Source of the DNA: Defluviitoga tunisiensis
GTDB lineage: Bacteria; Thermotogota; Thermotogae; Petrotogales; Petrotogaceae
Direction: 5' to 3'
Length of the DNA stretch: 64,000 bases
Assembly: GCF_000953715.1 (NCBI RefSeq)
Contig: NZ_LN824141.1
Coordinates: 220,676 to 284,675, forward strand
Shown: positions 56,570-64,000 of the stretch, in pieces
Position numbering within the stretch: the first letter of the stretch is position 1
Layout of the letters: each line of letters starts with the position of its first letter
Notes under the pieces: generated by a model
Seen by the model: only the letters and a program-made list of their open reading frames with translations
What the model was told of the DNA's origin: nothing
Databases searched by the model: none
Made by a program: the position numbers and the translations under genes

Positions 56570-57995
56570 GACAATAATTGGCCTTGAAATACACACTCAA
56601 CTGTTGACTAAAACAAAAGCTTTTTGTTCTTGTAGTACTGAAAGCTTTGATTCCTTACCTAATAAGAACATATGCCCGGTTTGTACTGGTCATCCGGGTA
56701 CCTTGCCTGTATTGAACGAAGAGGCAGTAAAACTTGCAGTGAAGGCTGGTTTAATTTTTAATGGAACTATAAATAAAATTTCTAGATTCGATAGAAAAAA
56801 TTACTTTTATCCTGATTTAGCTAAAAATTATCAAATTACACAGTATTTTTATCCAATAGTTAGTGATGGATACATAATTATAGAAGGTAAAAAAATTAGA
56901 ATAAAAAGAATGCACTTAGAAGAAGATACAGCCAAAATGTTTCATGAAGGTGATCAAATATCTACAGCACAAGAAAGTTTTTTAGATTTCAATAGATCTG
57001 GTATTCCTCTATTAGAAATAGTAACTGAACCTGATATGGAATCACCAAGTGAAGCGAGAATGTTCATGGAAAAATTAAGAAATTTGCTAAGATATGCTGA
57101 TATTTCGACTGGCGATATGGAAAAGGGTGCTCTTAGATGTGATGCTAATATTTCGATAATAGACCTTGAGAACAATAAAGTTAGCAAAAGAGTAGAAATA
57201 AAGAATATTAACTCATTTAAATTTGTAGAAAAAGCACTTGAGTATGAACAAGAAAGACTTATAAATATTTTAGAAAATAATATTAGGATGGTACAAGAAA
57301 CGAGGGGATGGGATTCAAATAAAAAAGAAACTTTTCCTATGAGAACTAAAGAAGAAGATACGGATTACAGATATTTTCCTGAACCGGATCTACCACCTTT
57401 AATACTAAATGATGAATTCATAAATCACGTTCGCTCAACAATTACAGAAATGCCAGAAGAAAAAGCTAAAAGGTTCATGATTCAATATGATCTTCCTCAA
57501 TATGACGCTGAAATATTAACTTCTAATAAAGAATTATCAGATTTTTTTGAAAAATGTGTTATACATGCCAAAGATGCAAAATTCGTAAGCAATTTAATTA
57601 TGACAGATTTGCTTAGAGAGATGAAAGAAAACGAAGACGAAATAGAAAACCTCAAGATAAAACCTGAATATTTTGGAGAATTAAAAGAACTATTAGATTC
57701 AAATAAAATTTCTACCAAAATATTAAAAGACATTTTCCCAGAAATTTATAAAACAGGTAAAAGCCCAAAAGTTATAGTGCAAGAAAAAGGTTTAGAACAA
57801 ATAGATGATGAATCTGAGCTAAGAAAAATAATTGAACAAATAATAATAGAGAATCCCCAAGAGGTAGAAAAATACAGAAATGGTAAGAAAAAATTGCTTG
57901 GTTTTTTTGTTGGTGAAGTTATGAAAAAAACAAAAGGAAAAGCTAATCCTCAAAAAGCAAATGAGATACTTCTAGAATTCTTAGAGGATAAATAG
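56562..57995 (+). CDS. gatB: Aspartyl/glutamyl-tRNA amidotransferase subunit B
   Basis: The 477-residue GatB activates the mischarged tRNA and transfers ammonia. TIIGLEIHTQLLTKTKAFCSC and CPVCTGHPGTLPVLN carry the zinc-binding cysteines, and RMHLEEDTAKMFHEG, VDYNRSG-like DFNRSGIPLLEIVTEPD and the YqeY-like C-terminal helical domain follow. It overlaps gatA, giving coupled expression. Confidence 0.96.
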   Translation: MYKTIIGLEIHTQLLTKTKAFCSCSTESFDSLPNKNICPVCTGHPGTLPVLNEEAVKLAVKAGLIFNGTINKISRFDRKNYFYPDLAKNYQITQYFYPIVSDGYIIIEGKKIRIKRMHLEEDTAKMFHEGDQISTAQESFLDFNRSGIPLLEIVTEPDMESPSEARMFMEKLRNLLRYADISTGDMEKGALRCDANISIIDLENNKVSKRVEIKNINSFKFVEKALEYEQERLINILENNIRMVQETRGWDSNKKETFPMRTKEEDTDYRYFPEPDLPPLILNDEFINHVRSTITEMPEEKAKRFMIQYDLPQYDAEILTSNKELSDFFEKCVIHAKDAKFVSNLIMTDLLREMKENEDEIENLKIKPEYFGELKELLDSNKISTKILKDIFPEIYKTGKSPKVIVQEKGLEQIDDESELRKIIEQIIIENPQEVEKYRNGKKKLLGFFVGEVMKKTKGKANPQKANEILLEFLEDK

Positions 57996-58007
57996 GGGGC
58001 ATCATTT

Positions 58008-58799
58008 TTGAAAGATAACCTACTAATACTTGCCATGTTAATGATTTCAATAACATCTTTTTCTTTAGTAAATTATTCCCCTATAAAACCTAAAATAGAT
58101 CAAAGCGGGTTAAACTTATCCGTTTTTTCGACAAGCTTTCAAGGAATAGGCATTGAATTACAATATTATAATTACAAAAGTCATTACATGGAAAGCTCTT
58201 TCTTAAATAGAACTATTAAATTAAAAACTGGGGAAAGCTTTTTTAAAGCCTTTGTTGACTTACCTATTTACAATGAGAAATTTGGTGTTGGTTATGAATA
58301 TATGTTAGAAAAAAACTTTTTTGGTGTTTTTTCTCTAAATAATTTTCAAAGATTAGAAAGTAAAAGTTTATCTCACAATTTTTATAACATAACTCTTGGC
58401 AAATTCAACATCCCATCTTATTCAGTTGGTAATATAAAATTTTTAAAAGGAAACGATTTATATTTATTTGAAATAAGTTCTTTACTCTATAGACCTTTTA
58501 CATTACCTTTTAATCTAGGGTATTCTAACGGATTTTATGTGTCACTTCCATTGATCAATTTCGATAATTATTATATTGATTCTATGAATGTCGGTTTTAC
58601 TCTCATCGAGAAGAATGTTTATCCACAACTTAGTGTATCCATTCCACTTAATATATTTGAACAAACTTTGCACATAGGTTCGAAGTTTGCATTCGGAAAA
58701 AATGTTTACTATGAATTATATCTTTTTAATGAGAACATGAGTTTCCCATTTCTATTGCTTATAAATAATAAGGGAGGAGCTTTGTTTATTGAACTGTAA
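58008..58799 (+). CDS. Exported beta-rich protein of unknown function
   Basis: I do not recognise a family. The 263-residue protein starts at TTG 58008 (GGGGG at about 7 bp) and has a signal peptide (KDNLLILAMLMISITSFSLV). The mature part lacks further hydrophobic helices and has many alternating aromatic/polar stretches such as GVGYEYMLEKNFFGVFSL and GYSNGFYVSLPLINFDN, ending FIEL. This is compatible with an outer-sheath (toga) beta-barrel or surface protein. It is packed between gatB (12 bp) and hemW (11-bp overlap), so it is co-expressed with them. Confidence 0.75.
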   Translation: MKDNLLILAMLMISITSFSLVNYSPIKPKIDQSGLNLSVFSTSFQGIGIELQYYNYKSHYMESSFLNRTIKLKTGESFFKAFVDLPIYNEKFGVGYEYMLEKNFFGVFSLNNFQRLESKSLSHNFYNITLGKFNIPSYSVGNIKFLKGNDLYLFEISSLLYRPFTLPFNLGYSNGFYVSLPLINFDNYYIDSMNVGFTLIEKNVYPQLSVSIPLNIFEQTLHIGSKFAFGKNVYYELYLFNENMSFPFLLLINNKGGALFIEL

Positions 58800-59931
58800 T
58801 GATTTAGGAATTTACATACATATCCCTTTTTGTACAAAGCGGTGTTTATACTGTGATTATACCTCATTTACGAATTTAGAGTTAATAGAAAAGTACTTCG
58901 ATACTTTAAAAAAAGAAATAATTTTAAAAAGTAGGGAATCTAAAAGTTTCAAAATTAAAACTATTTACTTAGGTGGAGGAACTCCATCTATCATTAAAAC
59001 TGATCTCATCGAAGATATTTTCTTTACTTTACTCAACAATTATGATATTAATTCTTTAGAAGAATTTACTATAGAAGTAAATCCAGAGAGCGTAAGAGAA
59101 GACAAGCTAAGTTTTTACAAGAGTATTGGCATCAATCGTATTTCAATTGGTTTTCAAAGCACGACAAATGAAATATTAAAAAAGGTTGGAAGAATACATA
59201 GATTTGAAGAAGAGATACGTGCTTTCTCCCTTTTAAAAAAATACTTTGATAATATTAATGTGGATTTTATTCTTGGTTTACCAGGTGAAAATACAAATAC
59301 AGTAGCTAAAAATCTAGAATTCATACAAAACTTTCAACCATCTCATATTTCATATTACTTATTTGATGCTTCTCATGATACACCTTTAAAATTCTTACTT
59401 AATGACGGTAAAATGTATCTACCAGACGAAGATTTTTTAGCAGGTCAACTTGATTTGATTGATAATTTTTTGAAAAACATTAACTATAAACATTATGAAA
59501 TTTCCAGTTGGGCCTTGTTAAGTAAAGAATCTATGCATAACAAATTATACTGGCACAACTTAAATTATCAGGGATTTGGTATTTCAGCTGGGGGACATGT
59601 AAATAATTTTCGGTATGTTAATACCTCCTCAATAAATAACTACATAAAATATATAAATGAAGGGGTATTCCCTTACGAATACCAAAACTCAAATGATTCA
59701 TTTCATGAACTAATAGAAACACTGTTCATGGGTCTAAGACTATTAGATGGTATAAACTATGTTTCATTAGTCAATAGGTTTGGAAAAACACTAACAGACA
59801 AAGTTATAGATAACTTGAAAAAAAATGTAGAGAATTACATATGTATAAAAGATAATCACATTAAATTATCAAAAAAAGGTTTAGATTATTCGAGATATGT
59901 CTTCGAAAAATTATTAGATATCACTTATTAA
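58789..59931 (+). CDS. hemW: Radical SAM protein HemW (HemN-like)
   Basis: The 380-residue protein binds a [4Fe-4S] cluster through C15, C19 and C22 in HIPFCTKRCLYCDYTSF, followed by IYLGGGTPSII, EVNPESVRED, RISIGFQS and NVDFILGLPGE, all family signatures. The third position after the last Cys is not the Phe typical of HemN. HemW is a heme chaperone rather than coproporphyrinogen oxidase. TTG 58789 follows GGGAGGAG at about 9 bp. Confidence 0.92.
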   Translation: MNCNDLGIYIHIPFCTKRCLYCDYTSFTNLELIEKYFDTLKKEIILKSRESKSFKIKTIYLGGGTPSIIKTDLIEDIFFTLLNNYDINSLEEFTIEVNPESVREDKLSFYKSIGINRISIGFQSTTNEILKKVGRIHRFEEEIRAFSLLKKYFDNINVDFILGLPGENTNTVAKNLEFIQNFQPSHISYYLFDASHDTPLKFLLNDGKMYLPDEDFLAGQLDLIDNFLKNINYKHYEISSWALLSKESMHNKLYWHNLNYQGFGISAGGHVNNFRYVNTSSINNYIKYINEGVFPYEYQNSNDSFHELIETLFMGLRLLDGINYVSLVNRFGKTLTDKVIDNLKKNVENYICIKDNHIKLSKKGLDYSRYVFEKLLDITY

Positions 59932-59984
59932 AAATGTAGGTACTAAATCAAGTTTTTTAAATTGCCGTAGCCTATAAGAATTAG

Positions 59985-60186
59985 CGACTTTAGAAATGAA
60001 GATTTTCTAAAAATTGAATTTTTGAATTTATAACGGGTTCAGGGTGGAGACCTCCACCCTTTCCTAACTACAAGTACCAAAAAGTTTAAAAAATTAAGAG
60101 TAGTGAGTAGTAGAACTGTGGAAGTATTTTGTAAAAAATCAAATCTAAAAAATACATATAATAAGAATTTTGGAATTTCTAAAGCG
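59985..60186 (+). repeat. Dispersed CTTTAGAAAT repeat, copy 5 (best preserved), upstream of comEB
   Basis: GACTTTAGAAATGAAG at 59987 and GGAATTTCTAAAGCG ending 60186 are its inverted ends. The interior has ATAACGGGTTC, a hairpin AGGGTGGA-GACC-TCCACCCT (60041-60060), CTACAAGTACCAAAAAG, TTTTGTAAAAAATCAAATC and TATAAT at 60157-60162, 56 bp before comEB. It fills the 286-bp gap between hemW and comEB. Confidence 0.88.
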
Positions 60187-60217
60187 AGCAATAAAAACAC
60201 CTAGGAGGTTGGTTTTC

Positions 60218-60721
60218 TTGGAAAAAAATGAAGAGGTTGAACTATATTTAAAAAATAAGAAAATCTTAAAATACAACTCAAAAAGTAGAAGTGATTGGGA
60301 CGAATATTTCATGGATGTGGCACTATTGGTAAGTAAAAGATCTACTTGTATACACAGAAAAGTTGGAGCAATAATTGTAAAAGATAAAAGAATACTTGCC
60401 ACCGGATACAATCAACCTCCCTCTGGATTTCCACACTGTGATGAAATTGGATGTATAAGAGATGATTTAAATATTAAAAGTGGAGAACATCAAGAGATTT
60501 GTTATGGACTTCATGCTGAGCAAAATGCTTTAATGCAGGCAGCTAAATTTGGCATTAGAACAGAGGACTCTATTATATACGTTACCCACCAACCTTGCTC
60601 CATTTGTGCCAGACTGATTATAAATGCTGGCATAAAAAAAGTGTATTTCAGAGAAAGTTATCCTGATGCATTGACAAAATTTTTCTTTGAAGCATGTGGA
60701 ATAGAAACAAAAATTATTTAA
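60218..60721 (+). CDS. comEB: dCMP deaminase (ComEB-like)
   Basis: From TTG 60218, 10 bp after AGGAGG, the protein has 167 residues. The zinc site is CYGLHAEQNALMQAA and QPCSICARLIINAG, with GAIIVKDKRILATGYNQPPSG before it, as in deoxycytidylate deaminases that feed dUMP and thymidylate synthesis. The frame is open into the repeat upstream, which would add 16 unlikely residues. The repeat's TATAAT suggests its own transcription start. Confidence 0.92.
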   Translation: MEKNEEVELYLKNKKILKYNSKSRSDWDEYFMDVALLVSKRSTCIHRKVGAIIVKDKRILATGYNQPPSGFPHCDEIGCIRDDLNIKSGEHQEICYGLHAEQNALMQAAKFGIRTEDSIIYVTHQPCSICARLIINAGIKKVYFRESYPDALTKFFFEACGIETKII

Positions 60722-60750
60722 CACAATTTAATATAAGGGGTGGAATTTAA

Positions 60751-61584
60751 ATGCCTTTAGAAAAATATTTTCATTATTTAAGGCAAGACAGAATGACTCA
60801 TATATGGTGCCCTGGTTGTGGAAATGGTATTATTATGAAAAGCTTTTTGGAAGCTGCCTCCAATCTCAATCTAGATAAAAACAAAGTGGCAGTTGTTTCT
60901 GGAATTGGTTGTTCTTCAAGAATCACAGGTTACCTCGATTTTAACACCTTACACACTTTACATGGTAGAGCAATTCCTTTTGCAACAGGGGTTAAATTAG
61001 CTAAACCAGATTTTGATGTAATAGTCATGGGTGGTGACGGCGATTTACTTGCCATTGGAGGAAATCATTTTTTACATGCCTGCAGAAGAAACATGGATTT
61101 AACCGTTATTATTTTTAACAATAACATATACGGCATGACAGGCGGACAATACTCTCCTACGACACCAAAAAACGGATGGGCTACTACCTCACCTTATGGA
61201 AATCTCGAAGATAATGTAGATCCTGTAAAGTTAGCTATAACTTCCGGCGCAACTTATGTTGCCAGATCAACTGTATTCCATTACTCATTAACCACCAAGT
61301 ATATTGAAAATGCTATTAAACATAAGGGAATGTCGGTTGTAGAGGTTATTACTAACTGTCATACATATTTTGGTAGATACAATCAAAAGCCAACGCCTAT
61401 TCAAATGTTACAGTATTTCAAAGAGAACTCTATAACATTAAGTAAGGCTGAAAAAATGAAAGTGAATGAACTAGAAAACAAATTTATTATCGGAGAATTT
61501 ATTAATATAGAAAAAGAAACCTACAACGAAAGATACGATAAATTAATAAAAGAATTATCTGCTGGGGAGGTGTCAAAAAAATGA
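60751..61584 (+). CDS. korB: 2-oxoacid:ferredoxin oxidoreductase beta subunit (KorB-like)
   Basis: The 277-residue TPP-binding subunit has HIWCPGCGNGIIMKSF (iron-sulfur cysteines), GIGCSSRITGYLDFNTLHTLHGRA, the TPP/Mg motif VMGGDGDLLAIGGNHFLHA and FNNNIYGMTGGQYSPTTP. It is closer to the 2-oxoglutarate (KorB) than the pyruvate (PorB) group, by motif impression only. It oxidatively decarboxylates a 2-oxoacid to acyl-CoA, passing electrons to ferredoxin. The alpha (KorA) gene, usually adjacent, is absent here. AGGGGTGG precedes the ATG. Confidence 0.92.
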   Translation: MPLEKYFHYLRQDRMTHIWCPGCGNGIIMKSFLEAASNLNLDKNKVAVVSGIGCSSRITGYLDFNTLHTLHGRAIPFATGVKLAKPDFDVIVMGGDGDLLAIGGNHFLHACRRNMDLTVIIFNNNIYGMTGGQYSPTTPKNGWATTSPYGNLEDNVDPVKLAITSGATYVARSTVFHYSLTTKYIENAIKHKGMSVVEVITNCHTYFGRYNQKPTPIQMLQYFKENSITLSKAEKMKVNELENKFIIGEFINIEKETYNERYDKLIKELSAGEVSKK

Positions 61585-62192
61585 GCTTGTCATTTTCGAT
61601 ACCTCTTGCAATAAGAATGGTTGGTGAAGCCGGACAAGGAATAATCTTGATGGGTTCTATTCTTGCAAAGTCACTGGTAAAAGAAGGATATTGGGTAGCA
61701 CAATCTCAACATTATGGAGCACAAGTTCGTGGAGGAGTTTCTTATTGTGATACACTGTTTGATATCGAGCCTATTGACTATCCATTAGCAGATCATTTTG
61801 ATGTTTTGTATTTAATGCATGGTATAGGTTCTAACAACATTGAAAAACTCAAGAGAAATAGCATTTTATTCTATGATGAAAAGTTTGTAGAAAAACTTCC
61901 ACAGCATATAAATAGAATTACAAGAAAAATAGTAAAAGTTCCAGCCTCTAGAGTTGCTTTAGAAGAATTATCAAATATAAACGTTGCAAATATGATAAGT
62001 TTAGGAGTATTATGTTCTGTTACTCAACTTGTTTCTGAAGAAATATTAATTGAAACTGTAAGAGAAAACGTATCGGCAAACTATAAAGATATTGATGAAA
62101 AAGCTGTTAGAATTGGGTATTCATTGATAGAAAAAAGATATCCTCTTAAATTTTATAAAAAAATTGAGAGGCTAGGAAAAGGTTATGAATAA
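61581..62192 (+). CDS. korC: 2-oxoacid:ferredoxin oxidoreductase gamma subunit (KorC-like)
   Basis: The 203-residue subunit has LAIRMVGEAGQGIILMGSILA, SQHYGAQVRGGVSYCD and NVANMISLGVLCSVTQLV, typical of the POR/KOR gamma domain. It overlaps korB by 4 bp (ATGA) with GGGGAGGTG upstream. It completes two of the three or four subunits of the complex; alpha and ferredoxin subunits are not in the window. Confidence 0.92.
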   Translation: MSLSFSIPLAIRMVGEAGQGIILMGSILAKSLVKEGYWVAQSQHYGAQVRGGVSYCDTLFDIEPIDYPLADHFDVLYLMHGIGSNNIEKLKRNSILFYDEKFVEKLPQHINRITRKIVKVPASRVALEELSNINVANMISLGVLCSVTQLVSEEILIETVRENVSANYKDIDEKAVRIGYSLIEKRYPLKFYKKIERLGKGYE

Positions 62193-62664
62193 TAGTAATA
62201 AAAATAATAATAGTAAGATACCAAATAAAAACATTTCTTTAAAACAAAGTTTTTCTTTTGCTTTTAAGGGGTTAATTTATATATATAAAATGGAAAGAAA
62301 TTTTCGAATACAGAGTATAGTGGGAATAACAGTTTTGATAGTGTCTCTTTTTTGTAATTTGTCAACTATAGAATTCATTTTTCTTCTCTTTACTGTGATG
62401 CTCGTTCTTGTTATGGAAACATTAAATACCGTTGTTGAAAAGTTACTTGATTTTATTCATCCTATTTACAATTCAACGATCAAAACCATAAAAGATATTT
62501 CAGCTGCATTAGTATTAATTACATCTGTATTTGCAGTAGTAATTGGTATAATAATATTTGGGAGAGCTTTATTTAATCTTCATCCTAAATATGGTATAAT
62601 AATAGCGACAATTTTCCTTCTAATATTAAATTTGTTAGGTGCTCTATACAAAACTGACGACTGA
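62185..62664 (+). CDS. dgkA: Diacylglycerol/undecaprenol kinase, DgkA family
   Basis: The 159-residue protein has an Asn/Lys-rich tail, KQSFSFAFKGLIYIYKMERNFRIQ and the catalytic METLNTVVEKLLDF (E-x3-N-x4-E), with four membrane helices, one more than the usual three, the extra being at the C-terminus. It phosphorylates undecaprenol or diacylglycerol at the membrane. It overlaps korC by 8 bp. Confidence 0.92.
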   Translation: MNNSNKNNNSKIPNKNISLKQSFSFAFKGLIYIYKMERNFRIQSIVGITVLIVSLFCNLSTIEFIFLLFTVMLVLVMETLNTVVEKLLDFIHPIYNSTIKTIKDISAALVLITSVFAVVIGIIIFGRALFNLHPKYGIIIATIFLLILNLLGALYKTDD

Positions 62665-62722
62665 TTAGTTAAAATTGGTCTACCTTAATTTACACCATTT
62701 TTCGAAAAGGAGGATTCCTTCT

Positions 62723-63796
62723 TTGGACCCAATAAGAGTTTTGATTGTTGATGATTCTGCATTTATGCGAATGGTGTTAAAAGATATAATTGACCAACAA
62801 CCAGATATGAAGGTCGTTGGTTTTGCAAAAGATGGAGTAGAAGCAATAGACAAAATTATTACATTAAAACCTGATGTGGTTACCCTTGATATAGAAATGC
62901 CTAAAAAGAATGGGTTAGAGGTTTTATCAGAGATTATGCAGAAGTCTCCTACTCGTATAATTATGGTAAGTAGCTTAACTTCAAATGACGCAGATATTAC
63001 TATAGAATGTCTTGAAAAAGGTGCTTTTGATTTTATCCAAAAACCTGCTGGAAGCACTTCTTGGACTTTTAGAGATGTACAAGATGAACTTTTGAACAAA
63101 ATAAGAGAGAGTATGAAAGTATCCCTCGATAAACTAACAACTGTTCAACATATCCCTAGAAGAAAATCCCGAAAAAGACTGGACTTTAATATAGTTGGCC
63201 AAAAAATTGTTTTAATTGCAAGTTCAACTGGGGGACCTAGATCTTTAGACGTCATTATTCCACAATTACCTGAAAATTTAAATGCCCCTGTTATTATTAT
63301 TCAACATATGCCTCCGGGTTTCACAAAATCTTTAGCCGACAGGCTGGACAAAATATCTAATTTAAGAGTAAAGGAGGCAGAAGACGGAGAAATTCTTCAA
63401 AAAAATATCGTATACGTAGCTCCTGGAGATTATCATCTTGGTTTAAAAGGTAACGACTTTAAGGTTAGGCTTTTTCTTGATAAAAGCGAAAAGATAAACA
63501 ACGTGAGACCAGCCGCTGACTTTACCTTTGACTTAGCTGCTGAAATATATAAAAAAAATTCCATTGCTGTAATATTAACTGGAATGGGACGTGATGGCTC
63601 AAAGGGAGCTTTTAAAATAAAACATTACGGTGGAAAAGTAATCTCAGAAGCAAAAGAAACTTGTGTGGTTTACGGTATGCCAAAGGTGGTTGCAGAAGAA
63701 GGTTATGCAGACTATATACTTCCAAATTATAAAATTCCCGAAAAAATTGTAGAATTGCTTTCAAATTCAAATGCTTCAAAAGGGGGAAAGGTATGA
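62723..63796 (+). CDS. cheB: Chemotaxis response regulator protein-glutamate methylesterase CheB
   Basis: From TTG 62723 (AAAGGAGGA about 10 bp upstream) it has 357 residues. The receiver domain has D10/D11, phosphoacceptor D56 in VTLDIEMP and a Thr/Ser-Lys pair in SSL...QKPAG. The methylesterase domain has the Ser nucleophile in LIASSTGGPRSLD, the His in IIQHMPPGFTKSLADRL and the Asp in LTGMGRDGSKGA. It demethylates receptors such as the mcp at 48.5 kb. The upstream in-frame start at 62675 lacks a ribosome binding site. Confidence 0.95.
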   Translation: MDPIRVLIVDDSAFMRMVLKDIIDQQPDMKVVGFAKDGVEAIDKIITLKPDVVTLDIEMPKKNGLEVLSEIMQKSPTRIIMVSSLTSNDADITIECLEKGAFDFIQKPAGSTSWTFRDVQDELLNKIRESMKVSLDKLTTVQHIPRRKSRKRLDFNIVGQKIVLIASSTGGPRSLDVIIPQLPENLNAPVIIIQHMPPGFTKSLADRLDKISNLRVKEAEDGEILQKNIVYVAPGDYHLGLKGNDFKVRLFLDKSEKINNVRPAADFTFDLAAEIYKKNSIAVILTGMGRDGSKGAFKIKHYGGKVISEAKETCVVYGMPKVVAEEGYADYILPNYKIPEKIVELLSNSNASKGGKV

Positions 63797-64000
63797 GTTC
63801 TTTAAATAATAACTTTAAAGAATTTTTTATTATTGGTCTTTTTCTTTTATGTTTTTTATCTATTTTTTCGAAAAATGTCTACTTTCAATGGAGAGAATTG
63901 GACGTTACGTCCTATTTTGAGGAAAACGAAAATACGTATATTGATCTGGAAGTTATTGCCAAACTTACAAATAGATCTATAGATGTATTTAATTCATCAT
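63793..64000 (+). CDS. Partial protein with N-terminal membrane anchor, continues beyond window
   Basis: ATG 63793 overlaps the cheB stop (ATGA) and follows AGGGGGAAAGG. The 69 visible residues hold one hydrophobic helix (FFIIGLFLLCFLSIF, about 11-25), then a polar stretch starting SKNVYFQWRELDVTSY. Function cannot be assigned. Its position suggests a chemotaxis or envelope role. Confidence 0.7.
   Translation, partial: MSSLNNNFKEFFIIGLFLLCFLSIFSKNVYFQWRELDVTSYFEENENTYIDLEVIAKLTNRSIDVFNSS

Noticed and set aside
1..64000. tRNA, rRNA or CRISPR arrays
   Set aside because: No cloverleaf-like GC-rich segments, rRNA motifs or regularly spaced short repeats were seen. The only repeats are the ~200-bp family.
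63793..64000. Assigning the last partial gene to a chemotaxis family
   Set aside because: Only a membrane anchor and about 40 residues are visible, with no diagnostic motif.

Overview
The window is an AT-rich chromosomal segment of a Thermotogota bacterium. A Petrotoga-like (Petrotogaceae) host is the best inference. The reasons are the low GC content, the bacterial housekeeping genes with strong GGAGG-type ribosome binding sites and many TTG starts, a large oligopeptide/oligosaccharide ABC system, chemotaxis genes, anaerobic ferredoxin oxidoreductase subunits and a GH38 mannosidase. No rRNA, tRNA or CRISPR array was recognised. The genus assignment rests on gene content and was not tested against a database.

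Layout. 1-8.9 kb: an EEP-fold hydrolase cut by the window edge, an alpha-mannosidase, a membrane protein of unknown function, a lipid kinase, a split chromate transporter, a GntR/UTRA regulator with a palindromic operator, and a YkuK-like protein. 9.1-12.2 kb: an EamA transporter, then an IS200/IS605-type element carrying a HEARO (omega) RNA and the C-terminal half of an IscB protein, then threonine aldolase and a small FlhB-like protein. 12.2-19.3 kb, minus strand: ispE, glgB, dprA, hflC, hflK and a methyltransferase. 19.5-30 kb, plus strand: a sugar-nucleotide epimerase, rarA, and a five-gene peptide/sugar ABC transporter followed by an orphan permease paralogue. 30-37 kb, minus strand: alr, a yhaM-like gene, topA, ddl, hslV and a Nudix gene. 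37.6-46.1 kb: an M32 carboxypeptidase facing a minus-strand run of an RNA methyltransferase, proA, proC, purB and a Lon-family protease. 46.4-50.2 kb: a double FMN-binding exported protein, a flavin reductase-like protein, a degenerate ABC-ATPase-like protein and a chemoreceptor. 50.6-64 kb, plus strand: pheS, an IscB remnant, pheT, a rhomboid protease, gatA, gatB, an exported protein, hemW, comEB, two 2-oxoacid:ferredoxin oxidoreductase subunits, dgkA, cheB and a partial gene.

Three layers of unusual structure stand out. (1) Two decayed IscB-type elements are present. One keeps a complete-looking HEARO RNA joined to an in-frame IscB lacking RuvC-I, RuvC-II and HNH. The other sits between pheS and pheT and appears to supply a 17-codon ORF with a strong Shine-Dalgarno that ends exactly at the pheT start codon. 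(2) A dispersed ~200-bp repeat with CTTTAGAAAT terminal inverted repeats lies upstream of six genes (alpha-mannosidase, dprA, hflK, topA, comEB, mcp). It always has the same polarity, and its best copies end in an outward TATAAT box, so it looks like a mobile promoter/leader. (3) Several genes have unusual starts: CTG for dprA beside a repeat copy, ATT for the ykuK homologue, and a possible leader ORF before alr.
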